DNA of 64,000 bases from Reyranella sp. (GTDB taxonomy: Bacteria > Pseudomonadota > Alphaproteobacteria > Reyranellales > Reyranellaceae): assembly GCF_030651995.1 (NCBI RefSeq), contig NZ_JAUSBN010000005.1, positions 213,865 through 277,864 on the forward strand, written 5' to 3'. The notes under the pieces were generated by a model. The model ran no database searches and had not been told where the DNA came from. It was given only the letters and a program-made list of their open reading frames with translations. A program made the translations under genes and the position numbers. Of the stretch, positions 35,820 to 44,254 are shown piece by piece (position 1 is the stretch's first letter; each line of letters opens with the position of its first letter).

Positions 35820-37010
35820 ATGATTCTCGCTTCTCTCCTGCTGCCGATGGCGGTCGCCGCCATCGTCTTCCTGGTCCAGCGCGTCCGCCTGCCCGTCTTC
35901 CTCGCGATCATGGGAACGGTCGTGGTCTATGGCATCGCCGCCGACATGACCTTCCAGTCGGTCGGCAAGGCGTTCGGGCTGGGCTTTACCGCGGCGATGG
36001 AGCAGACGGGCCTGCTGGTCGTCGCGGGCGCGCTGATCGGCGGCCTGGTGCTGCGCACGCCGCTCGGCACCGGCACCTCGGCCGCAGCGGGCGTGGTGGC
36101 GGGACTGGGCGCCTCGGCTTCGGGCGGGCTGGCGCTCCTGCAGCCGGCCGGGCAGGACGCCCCGCGGCGCGCGCTGGGTCTGGCGCTCACCCTGCTCGCG
36201 GTCGCAGCCCTGATGGCGCCGTCGCCACTGGCGGTCGCGGCTGCTTCGGTCATGAAGGCCGACATCCGCACGGAGTTCATGATCGCCTTGCCGGTCGCGG
36301 CGGTCGCCGTGGGGCTGGGCTGGTGGCACGTGGCGCGACAGGTCCCCTCGCAGCCGGCCGAAGGGCGGCTCTCCTGGGCCTGGCTGTGCGTCGGCATTCC
36401 GCTCGTCCTGCTGGTCCTGCAGTCGGTGGCGCAGATGCCCAGCGAACCCCTCGGCAGGGGCGGCTCGCGCGAATTCTACGTCGGCATCTCCAAGCCGCTG
36501 ATGCTGACGGCCATCGCCGTCACCCTGGCGATCGTGCTCGCCCGCCGCTGGGAGCCCTCGGTCCTGGCCGGCCGCTCCTGGGCGCCGCTGCTGCTGGCGG
36601 TGGGCGCGTCGGGCGGCCTGGCGCGCGTCTTCGACGAAACCGGCATGTCGGAGCTTCTGGCCGAGTATGTGCTGCATCCGCGTTACGGCGTGCTGACGCC
36701 CTTCCTGGCGGCCGCCATCGTGAAGACGATGCAGGGCAATTCGCTCACCGCCGTGCTCACCGCCTCGGGCATGGTCGAGCCCATGCTGCCGGCGCTCGGC
36801 CTCGACAGCGCCTCGGGCCGGGCCATCGCGGCAGCGGCCGTCGGCGCGGGCTCGATGGCGATCTGCCACGTCAACGATCCGTTCTTCTGGATCGCTGCCC
36901 ATATGGGCCGGCTGTCGCCCGGCCGCGCGCTCACCGTGATCTCGCTCGGCAGCGCCGTCATGGCAATCGGCGCCCTGGTGGTGATCGCGGCGATCCGGCA
37001 GTTCATTTAG
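35820..37010 (+). CDS. GntP-like permease
   Basis: A 396-residue membrane protein with about 10-12 hydrophobic segments. Motifs near the C-terminus fit the gluconate:H+ symporter (GntP) group: GASGGLARVFDETGMSELL, IVKTMQGNSLTAVLTASGM and CHVNDPFFWIAAHMGRLSP. It is about 40 residues shorter than typical GntP proteins. The substrate would be an organic or sugar acid. There are no gluconate kinase genes beside it. Its start lies 37 bases from the divergent GH5 gene, so promoter space is short. Confidence 0.8.
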   Translation: MILASLLLPMAVAAIVFLVQRVRLPVFLAIMGTVVVYGIAADMTFQSVGKAFGLGFTAAMEQTGLLVVAGALIGGLVLRTPLGTGTSAAAGVVAGLGASASGGLALLQPAGQDAPRRALGLALTLLAVAALMAPSPLAVAAASVMKADIRTEFMIALPVAAVAVGLGWWHVARQVPSQPAEGRLSWAWLCVGIPLVLLVLQSVAQMPSEPLGRGGSREFYVGISKPLMLTAIAVTLAIVLARRWEPSVLAGRSWAPLLLAVGASGGLARVFDETGMSELLAEYVLHPRYGVLTPFLAAAIVKTMQGNSLTAVLTASGMVEPMLPALGLDSASGRAIAAAAVGAGSMAICHVNDPFFWIAAHMGRLSPGRALTVISLGSAVMAIGALVVIAAIRQFI

Positions 37011-37036
37011 AGCGACGGAGATATCCAAAAAAGAAA

Positions 37037-37161
37037 CCGTCGTCCTGAGCGGAGCGCCATAGGCGCGCAGTCGAAGGACCTCTTTTCGTCTCTGCACATC
37101 GTGCGTCGGAAAAGAGGTCCTTCGACTGCGTTCGCTTCGCTCACTTCGCTCAGGACGACGG
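37037..37161. repeat. Intergenic palindrome, family C copy 2
   Basis: Outer arms CCGTCGTCCTGAGCG (37037-37051) and CGCTCAGGACGACGG (37147-37161); inner 20-base arms at 37067-37086 and 37110-37129 (GCAGTCGAAGGACCTCTTTT and its complement), both perfect. The loop contains GCACATCGTGC. It fills the space between convergent genes and shares its core with the copy at 26541. Confidence 0.92.
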
Positions 37162-37175
37162 GCATCTTTTCAACC

Positions 37176-38948
37176 TCATCCCGTTCCCATCTGCACCACC
37201 CCCTCCTCGCGGGCCTTGATCTGTAGCGCGAGGTAGCGGGAGTAGATGCGGCACTGGGCCAGGCTGCCGGCGATGAACCACAGGCCGGGCTGCGGCGTCG
37301 GCTTGAACATGTTGGCGAGTTCGCCGCCGGCATCGAAGCCCCAGACCGGGCCGATCCGGTCGGCCACGGCATCGCCCAGGAAAGCGCGCACCGTCTCCTG
37401 CTGGTTCTCGTAACCGGTGGCGACCACCACCAGCTCGGCCTCGCGCAACGTCCCGTCCTTCAGGCGCACGCCGCCGGTCTCGAACCGCTCGATGTCGTCG
37501 TACTGCAGCAGCCTGATCCGCCCGTCGACGATCATGTCGGAGCAGCCGACGTTGAAGTAGTAACCGCCGCCGCGGCGCAGATACATCATCTGGAAGCCGG
37601 TATCGTCCTCGCCATAGGTGAGGCGGAAGCCGCGCTTCTCCAGGCCCGCCAGGAGATCGCGGTCGACCTGGCGCATCTCGGCGGTCGAGAGCTGGTAGGC
37701 GCGCTGCAGGACCGGATAGGGCGAGGCGGCGGCCAGCAGGTCGCAATCCTCGAACGGCAGGCCCTCGGTGTAGATCGCATAGACCTTCTGGGCCTCGCGG
37801 ATCGACACGACATAGGTCGGGCTGCGCTGCACCATCGTCACCTCGGCGCCGCTGGCGCAGAGATCCTGCGCCACGTCGTGACCGCTGTTGCCGGTGCCGA
37901 CCACGATCGCTTTGCGCCCCTTCCACTCCATGCCGTTCGTATAGGCGCCGGAATGCATCACCGTACCGGCGAACGTGTCGAGGCCCGGCAGCGACGGTTC
38001 GATCGGAATGGCGCTCACGCCGGTGGCGAAGACGACATGGCGCGGATGGAGCACGCGCTCGGTCCCGTCGCCGCGCTTCAAGGTCACCGTCCAGCGCTGC
38101 GTGGCCTCGTCGTAGCTGCCCGCCGTGAGCTGCGTATCGGCCCAGTAGTTGAGGTCGAGAGTCTCGACATAGGACTCGAACCAGTTCGCCAGCTTGTCCT
38201 TGGGAATGAACACCGGGAAGGTCGAGGGGAACGGCATCAACGGCAGGTGATTGACGTGCACCTCGTTGTGCAGGGTGAGCGAGTGGTAGCGCCGCCGCCA
38301 GTTGTCGCCGATCCTCTGATGCCGATCGACGATCAGCGTATCGACGCCCAGCGCCCGCAGGCGGGCGGCGGTGGCGAGACCCGCCTGGCCGCCACCGACC
38401 ACGAGTACGGCGGGATCGCGATCCTCGTAGGCCTGCGCCTTGACCCGCTGGTCGAGCCAGTTGGCGCCGCCGAAGTCGCGGCTGTAGCGCTCGGCGTCGC
38501 TCAGCTCGCGCGGCCTCCCGTCGGGCCAGCCGTGCAGCTCCTCCAGCGTGGTGAGCAGCGACCAGGCCCGCCACGCGCCGTCGGCCTCGACGAGGCGCAC
38601 GACGGCGTTGGCATGACCAAAGGCGGTCTCGAACCCGAAGATCGCCTCGATGCACTCGATGCCGGCCCGCTTCGCGCGACGCGGCGGCGTGCGCCCGCCG
38701 GGGATCTCCACATCCTTCGCGGCGGTGCGCGCCAGCACCGGCCCCAGCGCCGCCTCGATCGCCGCCCGTCCCGAATGGGTGACGACGTCCCAGGTGAAGG
38801 CCAGCACGTCGCGCCAATGCCCGTCGGGCATGAACGTCGCCGCAACGGCAGCGGCATCCTGCGCCTGGAGCGCTGTTCCGAACGAATCGAGCCAGCGCGC
38901 GGCGATCTCTCCGGCCTCGTCCGGGACTTCGGCAAACTGTACGGACAT
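37176..38948 (-). CDS. NTF2-like domain fused to flavin-containing monooxygenase
   Basis: A 590-residue fusion. The first 160 residues look like an NTF2/SnoaL domain (AEVPDEAGEIAARWLDSFG, AATFMPDGHWRDVLAFTW). The rest is a two-dinucleotide flavoprotein, with FAD motif VLVVGGGQAGLATAARL, NADPH motif AIVVGTGNSGHDVAQDL and VVVATGYENQ. Class B flavin monooxygenases of this type perform Baeyer-Villiger, N- or S-oxygenations. ATG 38948 is chosen, with AGGAG about nine bases upstream; a TTG just before it is possible. It lies 21 bases downstream of a TctC gene on the same strand. Confidence 0.9.
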   Translation of the reverse strand: MSVQFAEVPDEAGEIAARWLDSFGTALQAQDAAAVAATFMPDGHWRDVLAFTWDVVTHSGRAAIEAALGPVLARTAAKDVEIPGGRTPPRRAKRAGIECIEAIFGFETAFGHANAVVRLVEADGAWRAWSLLTTLEELHGWPDGRPRELSDAERYSRDFGGANWLDQRVKAQAYEDRDPAVLVVGGGQAGLATAARLRALGVDTLIVDRHQRIGDNWRRRYHSLTLHNEVHVNHLPLMPFPSTFPVFIPKDKLANWFESYVETLDLNYWADTQLTAGSYDEATQRWTVTLKRGDGTERVLHPRHVVFATGVSAIPIEPSLPGLDTFAGTVMHSGAYTNGMEWKGRKAIVVGTGNSGHDVAQDLCASGAEVTMVQRSPTYVVSIREAQKVYAIYTEGLPFEDCDLLAAASPYPVLQRAYQLSTAEMRQVDRDLLAGLEKRGFRLTYGEDDTGFQMMYLRRGGGYYFNVGCSDMIVDGRIRLLQYDDIERFETGGVRLKDGTLREAELVVVATGYENQQETVRAFLGDAVADRIGPVWGFDAGGELANMFKPTPQPGLWFIAGSLAQCRIYSRYLALQIKAREEGVVQMGTG

Positions 38949-38969
38949 CAATACTACTCCTGAAGAGAA

Positions 38970-39944
38970 TCAGTCGAGCTTCACGCCCGAGGCCTTGACC
39001 GCGGGCTCCCAGAGCTTGCGGTCCTCGGCCAGGAACAGGTCGAAGCCGGCACGGCCGGGCGGCGGCATGTCGAGGCCGAGATCGCTGTTCCAGCGCTTCT
39101 GGATCTCGGGCGACTTCAGCGCCTCGGCGATCGCGGTCTCGAGCCGGGCGAGGATCGGTTCGGGCGTGCCGGCCGGCGCGCCGATCCCGTACCACGAGGT
39201 GGCGACATAACCCGGCACGGTCTCGGCGATGGCCGGAATATCCGGCGCCGCCTTGGAGCGCTGCGCCGAGGTGACGCCCAGCCCCCTGAGCTTCCCGGCG
39301 CGGACCTGCGGCAGCATCGAGGGCATGTTGGCGAACATCATGTTCACGATGCCGGCCATCAGGTCGGAATAGACCGGGCCGGCGCCCTTGTAGGGCACAT
39401 GGATGATGTCGACGCCGGCCAATTTCTTGAACAGCTCGCCGCTCAGGTGCAGCGACGTGCCGGGGCCCGACGAGGCGAAGGAGTATTTGCCCGGCTCCTT
39501 CTTGCAGAGCGCGATCAGCTCGGCGACGTTGTTGGCCGGCAGCGACGGCGTCACCCCCAGCAGGTTGGCGAGGAGCGCGACGCGCGAGACCGCCACGATG
39601 TCCTTGTCCGGATTGTAGGGCAGCCTCGAGTAGAGCATCGGGTTCAGCGTATGGCTGGCCACCGAGATCAGGCCGATCGTGTAGCCGTCGGGGGCCGCCC
39701 GCGCGAGTTCGACCGTGCCGATGTTGCCGCCCGCCCCGCCCTTGTTCTCGACCACGAAAGTCTGGCCCAGTGCCTTCGAAAGCTGGTCGCACATCAGCCG
39801 GCTCACCGTGTCGGTGCCGCCGCCCGCCGCGAAGGGACAGATGAACTTCACGGTCTTCTTGGGCCAGGCCTCCTGGCCCAGCGCGACGCCGGGAACGATC
39901 GACGGCGCGGCAAGAGCCGCGACGAGCAGGCTGCGTCTTTTCAT
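38970..39944 (-). CDS. Tripartite tricarboxylate transporter substrate-binding protein (TctC/Bug)
   Basis: A 324-residue periplasmic binding protein with a signal peptide (RRSLLVAALAAPSIVPGVALG). The Bug fold motifs are VKFICPFAAGGGTDTVSRL, VVENKGGAGGNIGT and IIHVPYKGAGPVYSDLMAG. TctC proteins capture carboxylates such as citrate or aromatic acids for TctAB permeases. No tctA or tctB gene is nearby, so it is an orphan, as is common in this family. The monooxygenase gene follows at 21 bases, which suggests that its substrate may be the ligand. Confidence 0.93.
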   Translation of the reverse strand: MKRRSLLVAALAAPSIVPGVALGQEAWPKKTVKFICPFAAGGGTDTVSRLMCDQLSKALGQTFVVENKGGAGGNIGTVELARAAPDGYTIGLISVASHTLNPMLYSRLPYNPDKDIVAVSRVALLANLLGVTPSLPANNVAELIALCKKEPGKYSFASSGPGTSLHLSGELFKKLAGVDIIHVPYKGAGPVYSDLMAGIVNMMFANMPSMLPQVRAGKLRGLGVTSAQRSKAAPDIPAIAETVPGYVATSWYGIGAPAGTPEPILARLETAIAEALKSPEIQKRWNSDLGLDMPPPGRAGFDLFLAEDRKLWEPAVKASGVKLD

Positions 39945-40016
39945 GGCATTTCCCCCGAACTTCCAGTTTTTGCTTTTGAGACATCCGAGCGTAACGTGCT
40001 TGGGTAATCTGTCCAG

Positions 40017-41471
40017 ATGACAGAACCGAAAAGCGTACAGGCCTACATCGACCAGACACCGTCCTGGCCCGATGGCACCCCGACCCCCAGCGTCCCGATG
40101 ACCCAGATGCAATGGCGCATCTGGACGCTCGCGACCGCCGGCAAGTTCTTCGAAGGCCTGGTCGTGTTCATGACCGGCGTCGCCCTGCCGCTGATCGTCG
40201 AGGAGTTCGGCCTCTCGCCCACGGGCAAGGGCATCGTGAGCGCCGCCACCCTGGCGGGCATCATGGTCGGCGCCGTGGCGATGGGCGGCCTTGCCGACGT
40301 CTACGGCCGGCGCCGCATGTTCGTGATCGAGATGCTGGTCTTCGTCATCTTCCTGGCCGGCCTGACCATCGCACCGAATTTCGGCTGGCTGGTCGTGTTC
40401 CTGTTCGGCGTCGGCGTGGCGCTGGGCTGCGACTATCCCACCGCGCACCTCGTGATCTCCGAGAGCATTCCCAGTCGCGATCGCGGCAAGCTGGTGCTGG
40501 CCGCCTTCGCCTTCCAGGCGATCGGCGCGCTCGCCGGCACGGCGCTGGGCTTCGTGATCCTGACCTTCGATCCCTCGCTCGACGCCTGGCGCTGGATGTA
40601 CGCCACGGCGATCGTGCCGGCGGCGTTCGTCGTGGTCGCCCGCCTGTTCGTGAGCGACAGCGGCCAGTGGCTGGTGAGCCGCGGCCGCCGCGCCGAGGCC
40701 GAGCGCGAGTTGCGACGGCTGCTGAAGCGCAAGCCGCAATATCCCAAGCAGGTGCGCCTGGCCGTGAGCGACGACCCCGCCCATCACAGCCACCACCGGC
40801 ACGGACGCTGGGCCGACCTCTTCAACAAGAAGAACCGGCGCGCCACGATCCTGGCCTCCGTGCCGTGGTTCCTGCAGGACCTCGGGACCTACGGCATCGG
40901 CATCTTCACGCCGACGATCCTCGTCCATACGATCGGTCACGAGGTCACGAACGCCCATAACGTGTCGGCCGTCATCGCCCGCGACCTCGAGGGTGCGAAA
41001 GGCGCGGCGCTGGTGGATACGCTGCTCATCGTGGGCATTCTCGCCGCGGTGCTGATGTCCGACAGGGTCGGCCGGATCCGGCTCCAGGTGCTGGGCTTCC
41101 TGGGCTGCGCCGTCGGGCTCGCGATGGCGGCGCTGCAGTCCCATGTCGAGGAGCCGGCGCGCACGATGCTGCTGTTCGGCGGCTTCATGCTGTTCAATTT
41201 CATGACCAACCTCGGGCCCAATTCGCAGACCTACCTGCTGGCCGGCGAGGTCTTCCCGACCCACATCCGCGGCAAGGGCGCAGGCTTCGCCGCCGCCTTC
41301 GCCAAGATCGGCGCGGTGCTGACGGCCTTCATCTTCCCGGTGATCCTGGCCGATACCGGCACCGACGTCCTGCTGACCGGCCTCGTCTTCACCTCCCTCC
41401 TGGGGGCGCTGATCACCTGGTGGTTCCGCATCGAGACGGCAGGCGTCAATTTGGAGGAGATCGGGCGCTGA
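40017..41471 (+). CDS. MFS transporter (sugar/carboxylate porter type)
   Basis: A 484-residue 12-helix MFS protein. The conserved loop 2-3 motif is GGLADVYGRRRMFVIE, the helix 5 region is GCDYPTAHLVISESIPSRDRG, and LAGEVFPTHIRGKGAG marks the second half. These place it in the metabolite:H+ symporter/sugar-porter group. A His-rich cytoplasmic loop (HHSHHRHGRW) lies near residue 260. The substrate is unknown. It is divergent from the TctC gene by 72 bases. Confidence 0.9.
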   Translation: MTEPKSVQAYIDQTPSWPDGTPTPSVPMTQMQWRIWTLATAGKFFEGLVVFMTGVALPLIVEEFGLSPTGKGIVSAATLAGIMVGAVAMGGLADVYGRRRMFVIEMLVFVIFLAGLTIAPNFGWLVVFLFGVGVALGCDYPTAHLVISESIPSRDRGKLVLAAFAFQAIGALAGTALGFVILTFDPSLDAWRWMYATAIVPAAFVVVARLFVSDSGQWLVSRGRRAEAERELRRLLKRKPQYPKQVRLAVSDDPAHHSHHRHGRWADLFNKKNRRATILASVPWFLQDLGTYGIGIFTPTILVHTIGHEVTNAHNVSAVIARDLEGAKGAALVDTLLIVGILAAVLMSDRVGRIRLQVLGFLGCAVGLAMAALQSHVEEPARTMLLFGGFMLFNFMTNLGPNSQTYLLAGEVFPTHIRGKGAGFAAAFAKIGAVLTAFIFPVILADTGTDVLLTGLVFTSLLGALITWWFRIETAGVNLEEIGR

Positions 41472-41523
41472 AACCTGCAGGCCGCGCTTCGCATGACGCG
41501 GCCGCGCGGGTACCTTCGGTGAA

Positions 41524-42741
41524 ATGGACTCGCCGATCCGGGAGCTGTTGCGCTCGCCCGACTTTCTGAGATTGTGGCTGGTGGGCGCTTTCGCCAACGC
41601 GATGCGCTGGCTGGAGCTGCTGGCGTCGGGCCTGTTCGCCTGGGAGGTCACCCATTCCGCCTTCGCCGTCACGGTCGTGGTGGCCCTGCGGCAGATCCCG
41701 CAGCTCCTGTTCGGCGCCTTCGCCGGCGCCCTCTCCGAGGCGCTGAACCGCAAGCTGATCTTCATGCTGGCGCTGGTGATACCGGCGGCGATCTCGACCC
41801 TGCTCGCCACGCTGGCCTTCACCGGCCATCTCGAAGTCTGGCATGTGGCGCTGGGCAACCTCGTCTCCGGGACCATGTGGTCGACCGAGATGTCGACGCG
41901 TCGGCGCATGGTCGGCGAGGTCGCGGGGCCGCACCGCATCGTGAACGCCATCGCCCTCGACAGCGTCACCTCGGCAGCCACGCGCGCGGTGGGACCGCTG
42001 CTGGGCGGCGTGGCCTTCGAGTGGCTTGGCATGAAGGGCGCCTACACCGTCACCGCCCTCGTGCAGTTCGCCGGCGCCTTCGCCATCGCGGGCCTCGCCC
42101 ACGCCCAAGTGACGCGGCGGCTCGACCTGCTGCGCATCCCGCACGAGATCGCCGACGGGCTGCGCTTCGCCTGGACGCGCCCCACCATCCTGCTGGTGTT
42201 CGGCGTCACCATCGTCACCAACGCCTTCGCCTTCGCCTATTCGGGCCTCGTGGCACCTCTCGGCCAAGGCGAGTTCAATGTCTCGCCGGCGCTGGTCGGG
42301 CTGCTGGCGGCCGGCGAGCCGCTGGGGGCGCTGCTGGGCGGCGCGCTGATCGCGGCCGGCATCGTGCGCATGGATCGGCGCCTCGCCTTCGCCGGCGGCG
42401 CCGCGCTCTTCATGGTCGCGCTCATCCTGATGGCGCTGTCGCCGTTCTACTGGCTCGCCTTCGCCCTGCTCGTGATCGGCGGCTTCGGCACGGCGGGCTT
42501 CGGCAACATGCAATCGACCCTGATGCTGACCGAGGCTCCGCCCGAGATGCGGTCGAGGCTGATGGGCGTCGTCACCGTCTGCATCGGCACGGGTCCGCTC
42601 GGCCAGCTAGCCGCCGGCGCGCTTTCCGATGGGCTCGGCACCCGCGGCGCGGTGATCGCGATCGCGGCGGTGGGATTGGTGCTGACCGGCCTAATGATGA
42701 TGGCGCTGAGGACAAGGCCTCACGCGCCACCACCTACTTGA
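41524..42741 (+). CDS. MFS exporter (EntS-like, MFS_3)
   Basis: A 405-residue major facilitator of the EntS-like class. It begins LLRSPDFLRLWLVGAFANAM and continues with AFAGALSEALNRKLIFMLAL and the second-half MRSRLMGVVTVCIGTGPLGQL. Such proteins export siderophores or drugs, but no biosynthetic genes are nearby. It lies 52 bases after the other MFS gene on the same strand, so co-transcription is possible. Confidence 0.88.
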   Translation: MDSPIRELLRSPDFLRLWLVGAFANAMRWLELLASGLFAWEVTHSAFAVTVVVALRQIPQLLFGAFAGALSEALNRKLIFMLALVIPAAISTLLATLAFTGHLEVWHVALGNLVSGTMWSTEMSTRRRMVGEVAGPHRIVNAIALDSVTSAATRAVGPLLGGVAFEWLGMKGAYTVTALVQFAGAFAIAGLAHAQVTRRLDLLRIPHEIADGLRFAWTRPTILLVFGVTIVTNAFAFAYSGLVAPLGQGEFNVSPALVGLLAAGEPLGALLGGALIAAGIVRMDRRLAFAGGAALFMVALILMALSPFYWLAFALLVIGGFGTAGFGNMQSTLMLTEAPPEMRSRLMGVVTVCIGTGPLGQLAAGALSDGLGTRGAVIAIAAVGLVLTGLMMMALRTRPHAPPPT

Positions 42742-42752
42742 GGGGTCCTGGT

Positions 42753-43187
42753 TTAGTATCTTCGTTTAAGTTCGAAGTGCTTTTGAATGTCTTGATAATC
42801 CAAGGGGACAGATCGCGTTCCCGATCTTATGTAGAGTTCCACCCCGCCGCCCGATTTCTTCAAAAATGTCAAATCTACCCGAGGAGCAATCTCTATCTTG
42901 ACGAAGTTATTTCCCTGTTCCTGATGGCAACTCGTCTTAAAGTAGGCGTTTACTGATCGCCCATCAACAATCTGACTTTCCACCTGTGATCGTAGATACA
43001 AATCCCAGCCGTCGTAATCCTGTAGTGTCGGATTCGCCAATTGGAAGTCTTCTCGCAATCCACACAGCGTGGAATTGTTCTCAAGGCACGGCGATTTTTC
43101 TGAGTATTGTGAAGGGTCTTCTTTGGCCTGGAGTATCAGCCGAAATTCGCCGAAATCGGCACTGCCAGCTACCGACGTCGTTCGCAA
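42753..43187 (-). pseudogene. Lower-GC orphan coding fragment, possibly 5'-truncated
   Basis: A 144-residue open frame, beginning at a TTG, whose product (SADFGEFRLILQAKEDPSQY, KKSGGGVELYIRSGTRSVP) looks like the C-terminal part of a soluble protein. There is no ATG or GTG start, no clear ribosome site, and the frame stays open upstream to a TAG near 43295. The base composition is close to 50% GC, unlike the neighbours, and codon use includes AT-ending codons such as TTA, AAA and AAT. I do not recognise the family. It may be a transferred gene that has lost its 5' end, or a gene with an unusual start. Confidence 0.5.
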
Positions 43188-43305
43188 CGATTGAAGTGGG
43201 AAGCGCCGAGGAGAAACTGCAGAATACTTAGCAAATCGGCAGGGCCCCGTCAGAGGAGTGGGATGACAATCTAGATTGTCGCCCTGAGCCGCCAGCGACT
43301 ACTCC

Positions 43306-43581
43306 TCACTTCAACAACTTCAGACACTCCCCTGCCGCTTCGGCGGCGGTGCGGGCGGTGTCCCGGGACATCGAACCGGCCATCACCATTGGACGGGCGA
43401 CACCGGTCAGCGCATCCTTGATGTCGGTCTTGGGCGTCATCGTTGGCGCCACCTTGCCGTAAAAGAGCTGGCCGTCCTGGGAGAGCTGGGCTGAACACGC
43501 GGCAGCGGCGACCTGGTCAGCGGCCTGGGCGAGGGCGGGCAGCAGCAGCAGGCCGAACAGGGGCAGAAGGATGCGGCGCAT
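43306..43581 (-). CDS. Small secreted protein (91 aa)
   Basis: A signal peptide (MRRILLPLFGLLLLPALAQA) is followed by a roughly 71-residue mature part, rich in Ala and Thr, with two cysteines (AACSAQLSQ and GECLKLLK) that could form a disulfide. GAGGGAG lies about eight bases before ATG 43581. The family is not recognised. It is divergent from the GlsB-like gene. Confidence 0.7.
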   Translation of the reverse strand: MRRILLPLFGLLLLPALAQAADQVAAAACSAQLSQDGQLFYGKVAPTMTPKTDIKDALTGVARPMVMAGSMSRDTARTAAEAAGECLKLLK

Positions 43582-43764
43582 GATGGATCTCCCTCGAGAG
43601 CTTGAAGCGGCCGGGAACGGTGCGTCGCCGGTGGGCCGCGGCATAGGCGCCGGGGGTGTGCCCATTGCGGCGAACGGACCGACGCCGTGCAACGCCGGGA
43701 GGCCGGGCGCGTTCACCCTGCGCCGATGTGCTGCGCGTCCGCGGGACGGCCAGGGGATCTCACC

Positions 43765-44031
43765 ATGACCATGTCGGCCGAAAGCATTCTCGTCATTCTC
43801 GTCGTGGGCATCGTGGCCGGCTGGCTGGCCGGCAAGGTCTTGCGCGGCACCGGGTTCGGGCTGGTCGGCGACCTCCTGGTCGGCATCGCCGGCGCCCTGT
43901 TCGCGGGCCTGCTGTTTCCCCGTCTGGGGCTCAACCTGGGCGGCGGGATCCTCGCCCAGATCCTGTTCGCGGCGCTGGGTGCGATCGTCCTGCTGCTGAT
44001 CGTCGGGCTGGTGCGCGGGCGGCGGGCTTAG
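43765..44031 (+). CDS. GlsB/YeaQ/YmgE family membrane protein
   Basis: An 88-residue transglycosylase-associated protein with three hydrophobic helices: SILVILVVGIVAGWLAGKVL, GLVGDLLVGIAGALFAGLLF and AQILFAALGAIVLLLIVGLV. The G-x-AGWLAGK and G-GLVGD-x-x-G motifs are diagnostic. These small proteins are commonly stress-induced. CAGGGGA precedes ATG 43765. It stands alone. Confidence 0.88.
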   Translation: MTMSAESILVILVVGIVAGWLAGKVLRGTGFGLVGDLLVGIAGALFAGLLFPRLGLNLGGGILAQILFAALGAIVLLLIVGLVRGRRA

Positions 44032-44081
44032 CCCGCTTCCCCTGCGCCCCTCGGGCGTCAGGGCGCTATCACATGTGACTC

Positions 44082-44180
44082 AAAGGTCCCTCACTGCGTT
44101 CGGGATGACAGCGTTTTCTGAATCGGCGCACTGCACAAATTCCAACAAAATTGTCATCCCGAACGAAGTGAGGGACCTTT
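44082..44180. repeat. Intergenic palindrome, family D copy 2
   Basis: 29-base arms at both ends, starting AAAGGTCCCTCACTGCGTTC and ending GAAGTGAGGGACCTTT, with one mismatch between arms and a 41-base AT-richer spacer. It is related to 26726-26795 but with TTCG in place of CTCG, so the arms seem to have changed together. It lies between convergent genes. Confidence 0.88.
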
Positions 44181-44254
44181 CGCTTTCTTGAAAAGTGAAC
44201 TGCAACGGCGCTTCGGGTCACATGCGATAGCCCTCAGGCGTCAGGGAGCGGGCG

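Noticed and set aside
42986..43231. Rightward 81-residue frame in the low-GC region
   Set aside because: It is antisense to the longer leftward frame, has no ribosome site and shows no recognisable domain.
43600..43764. GGGAAC at about 43612 as an EcfG-type stress promoter for the GlsB-like gene
   Set aside because: No GTT-type -10 element lies 16-17 bases downstream.
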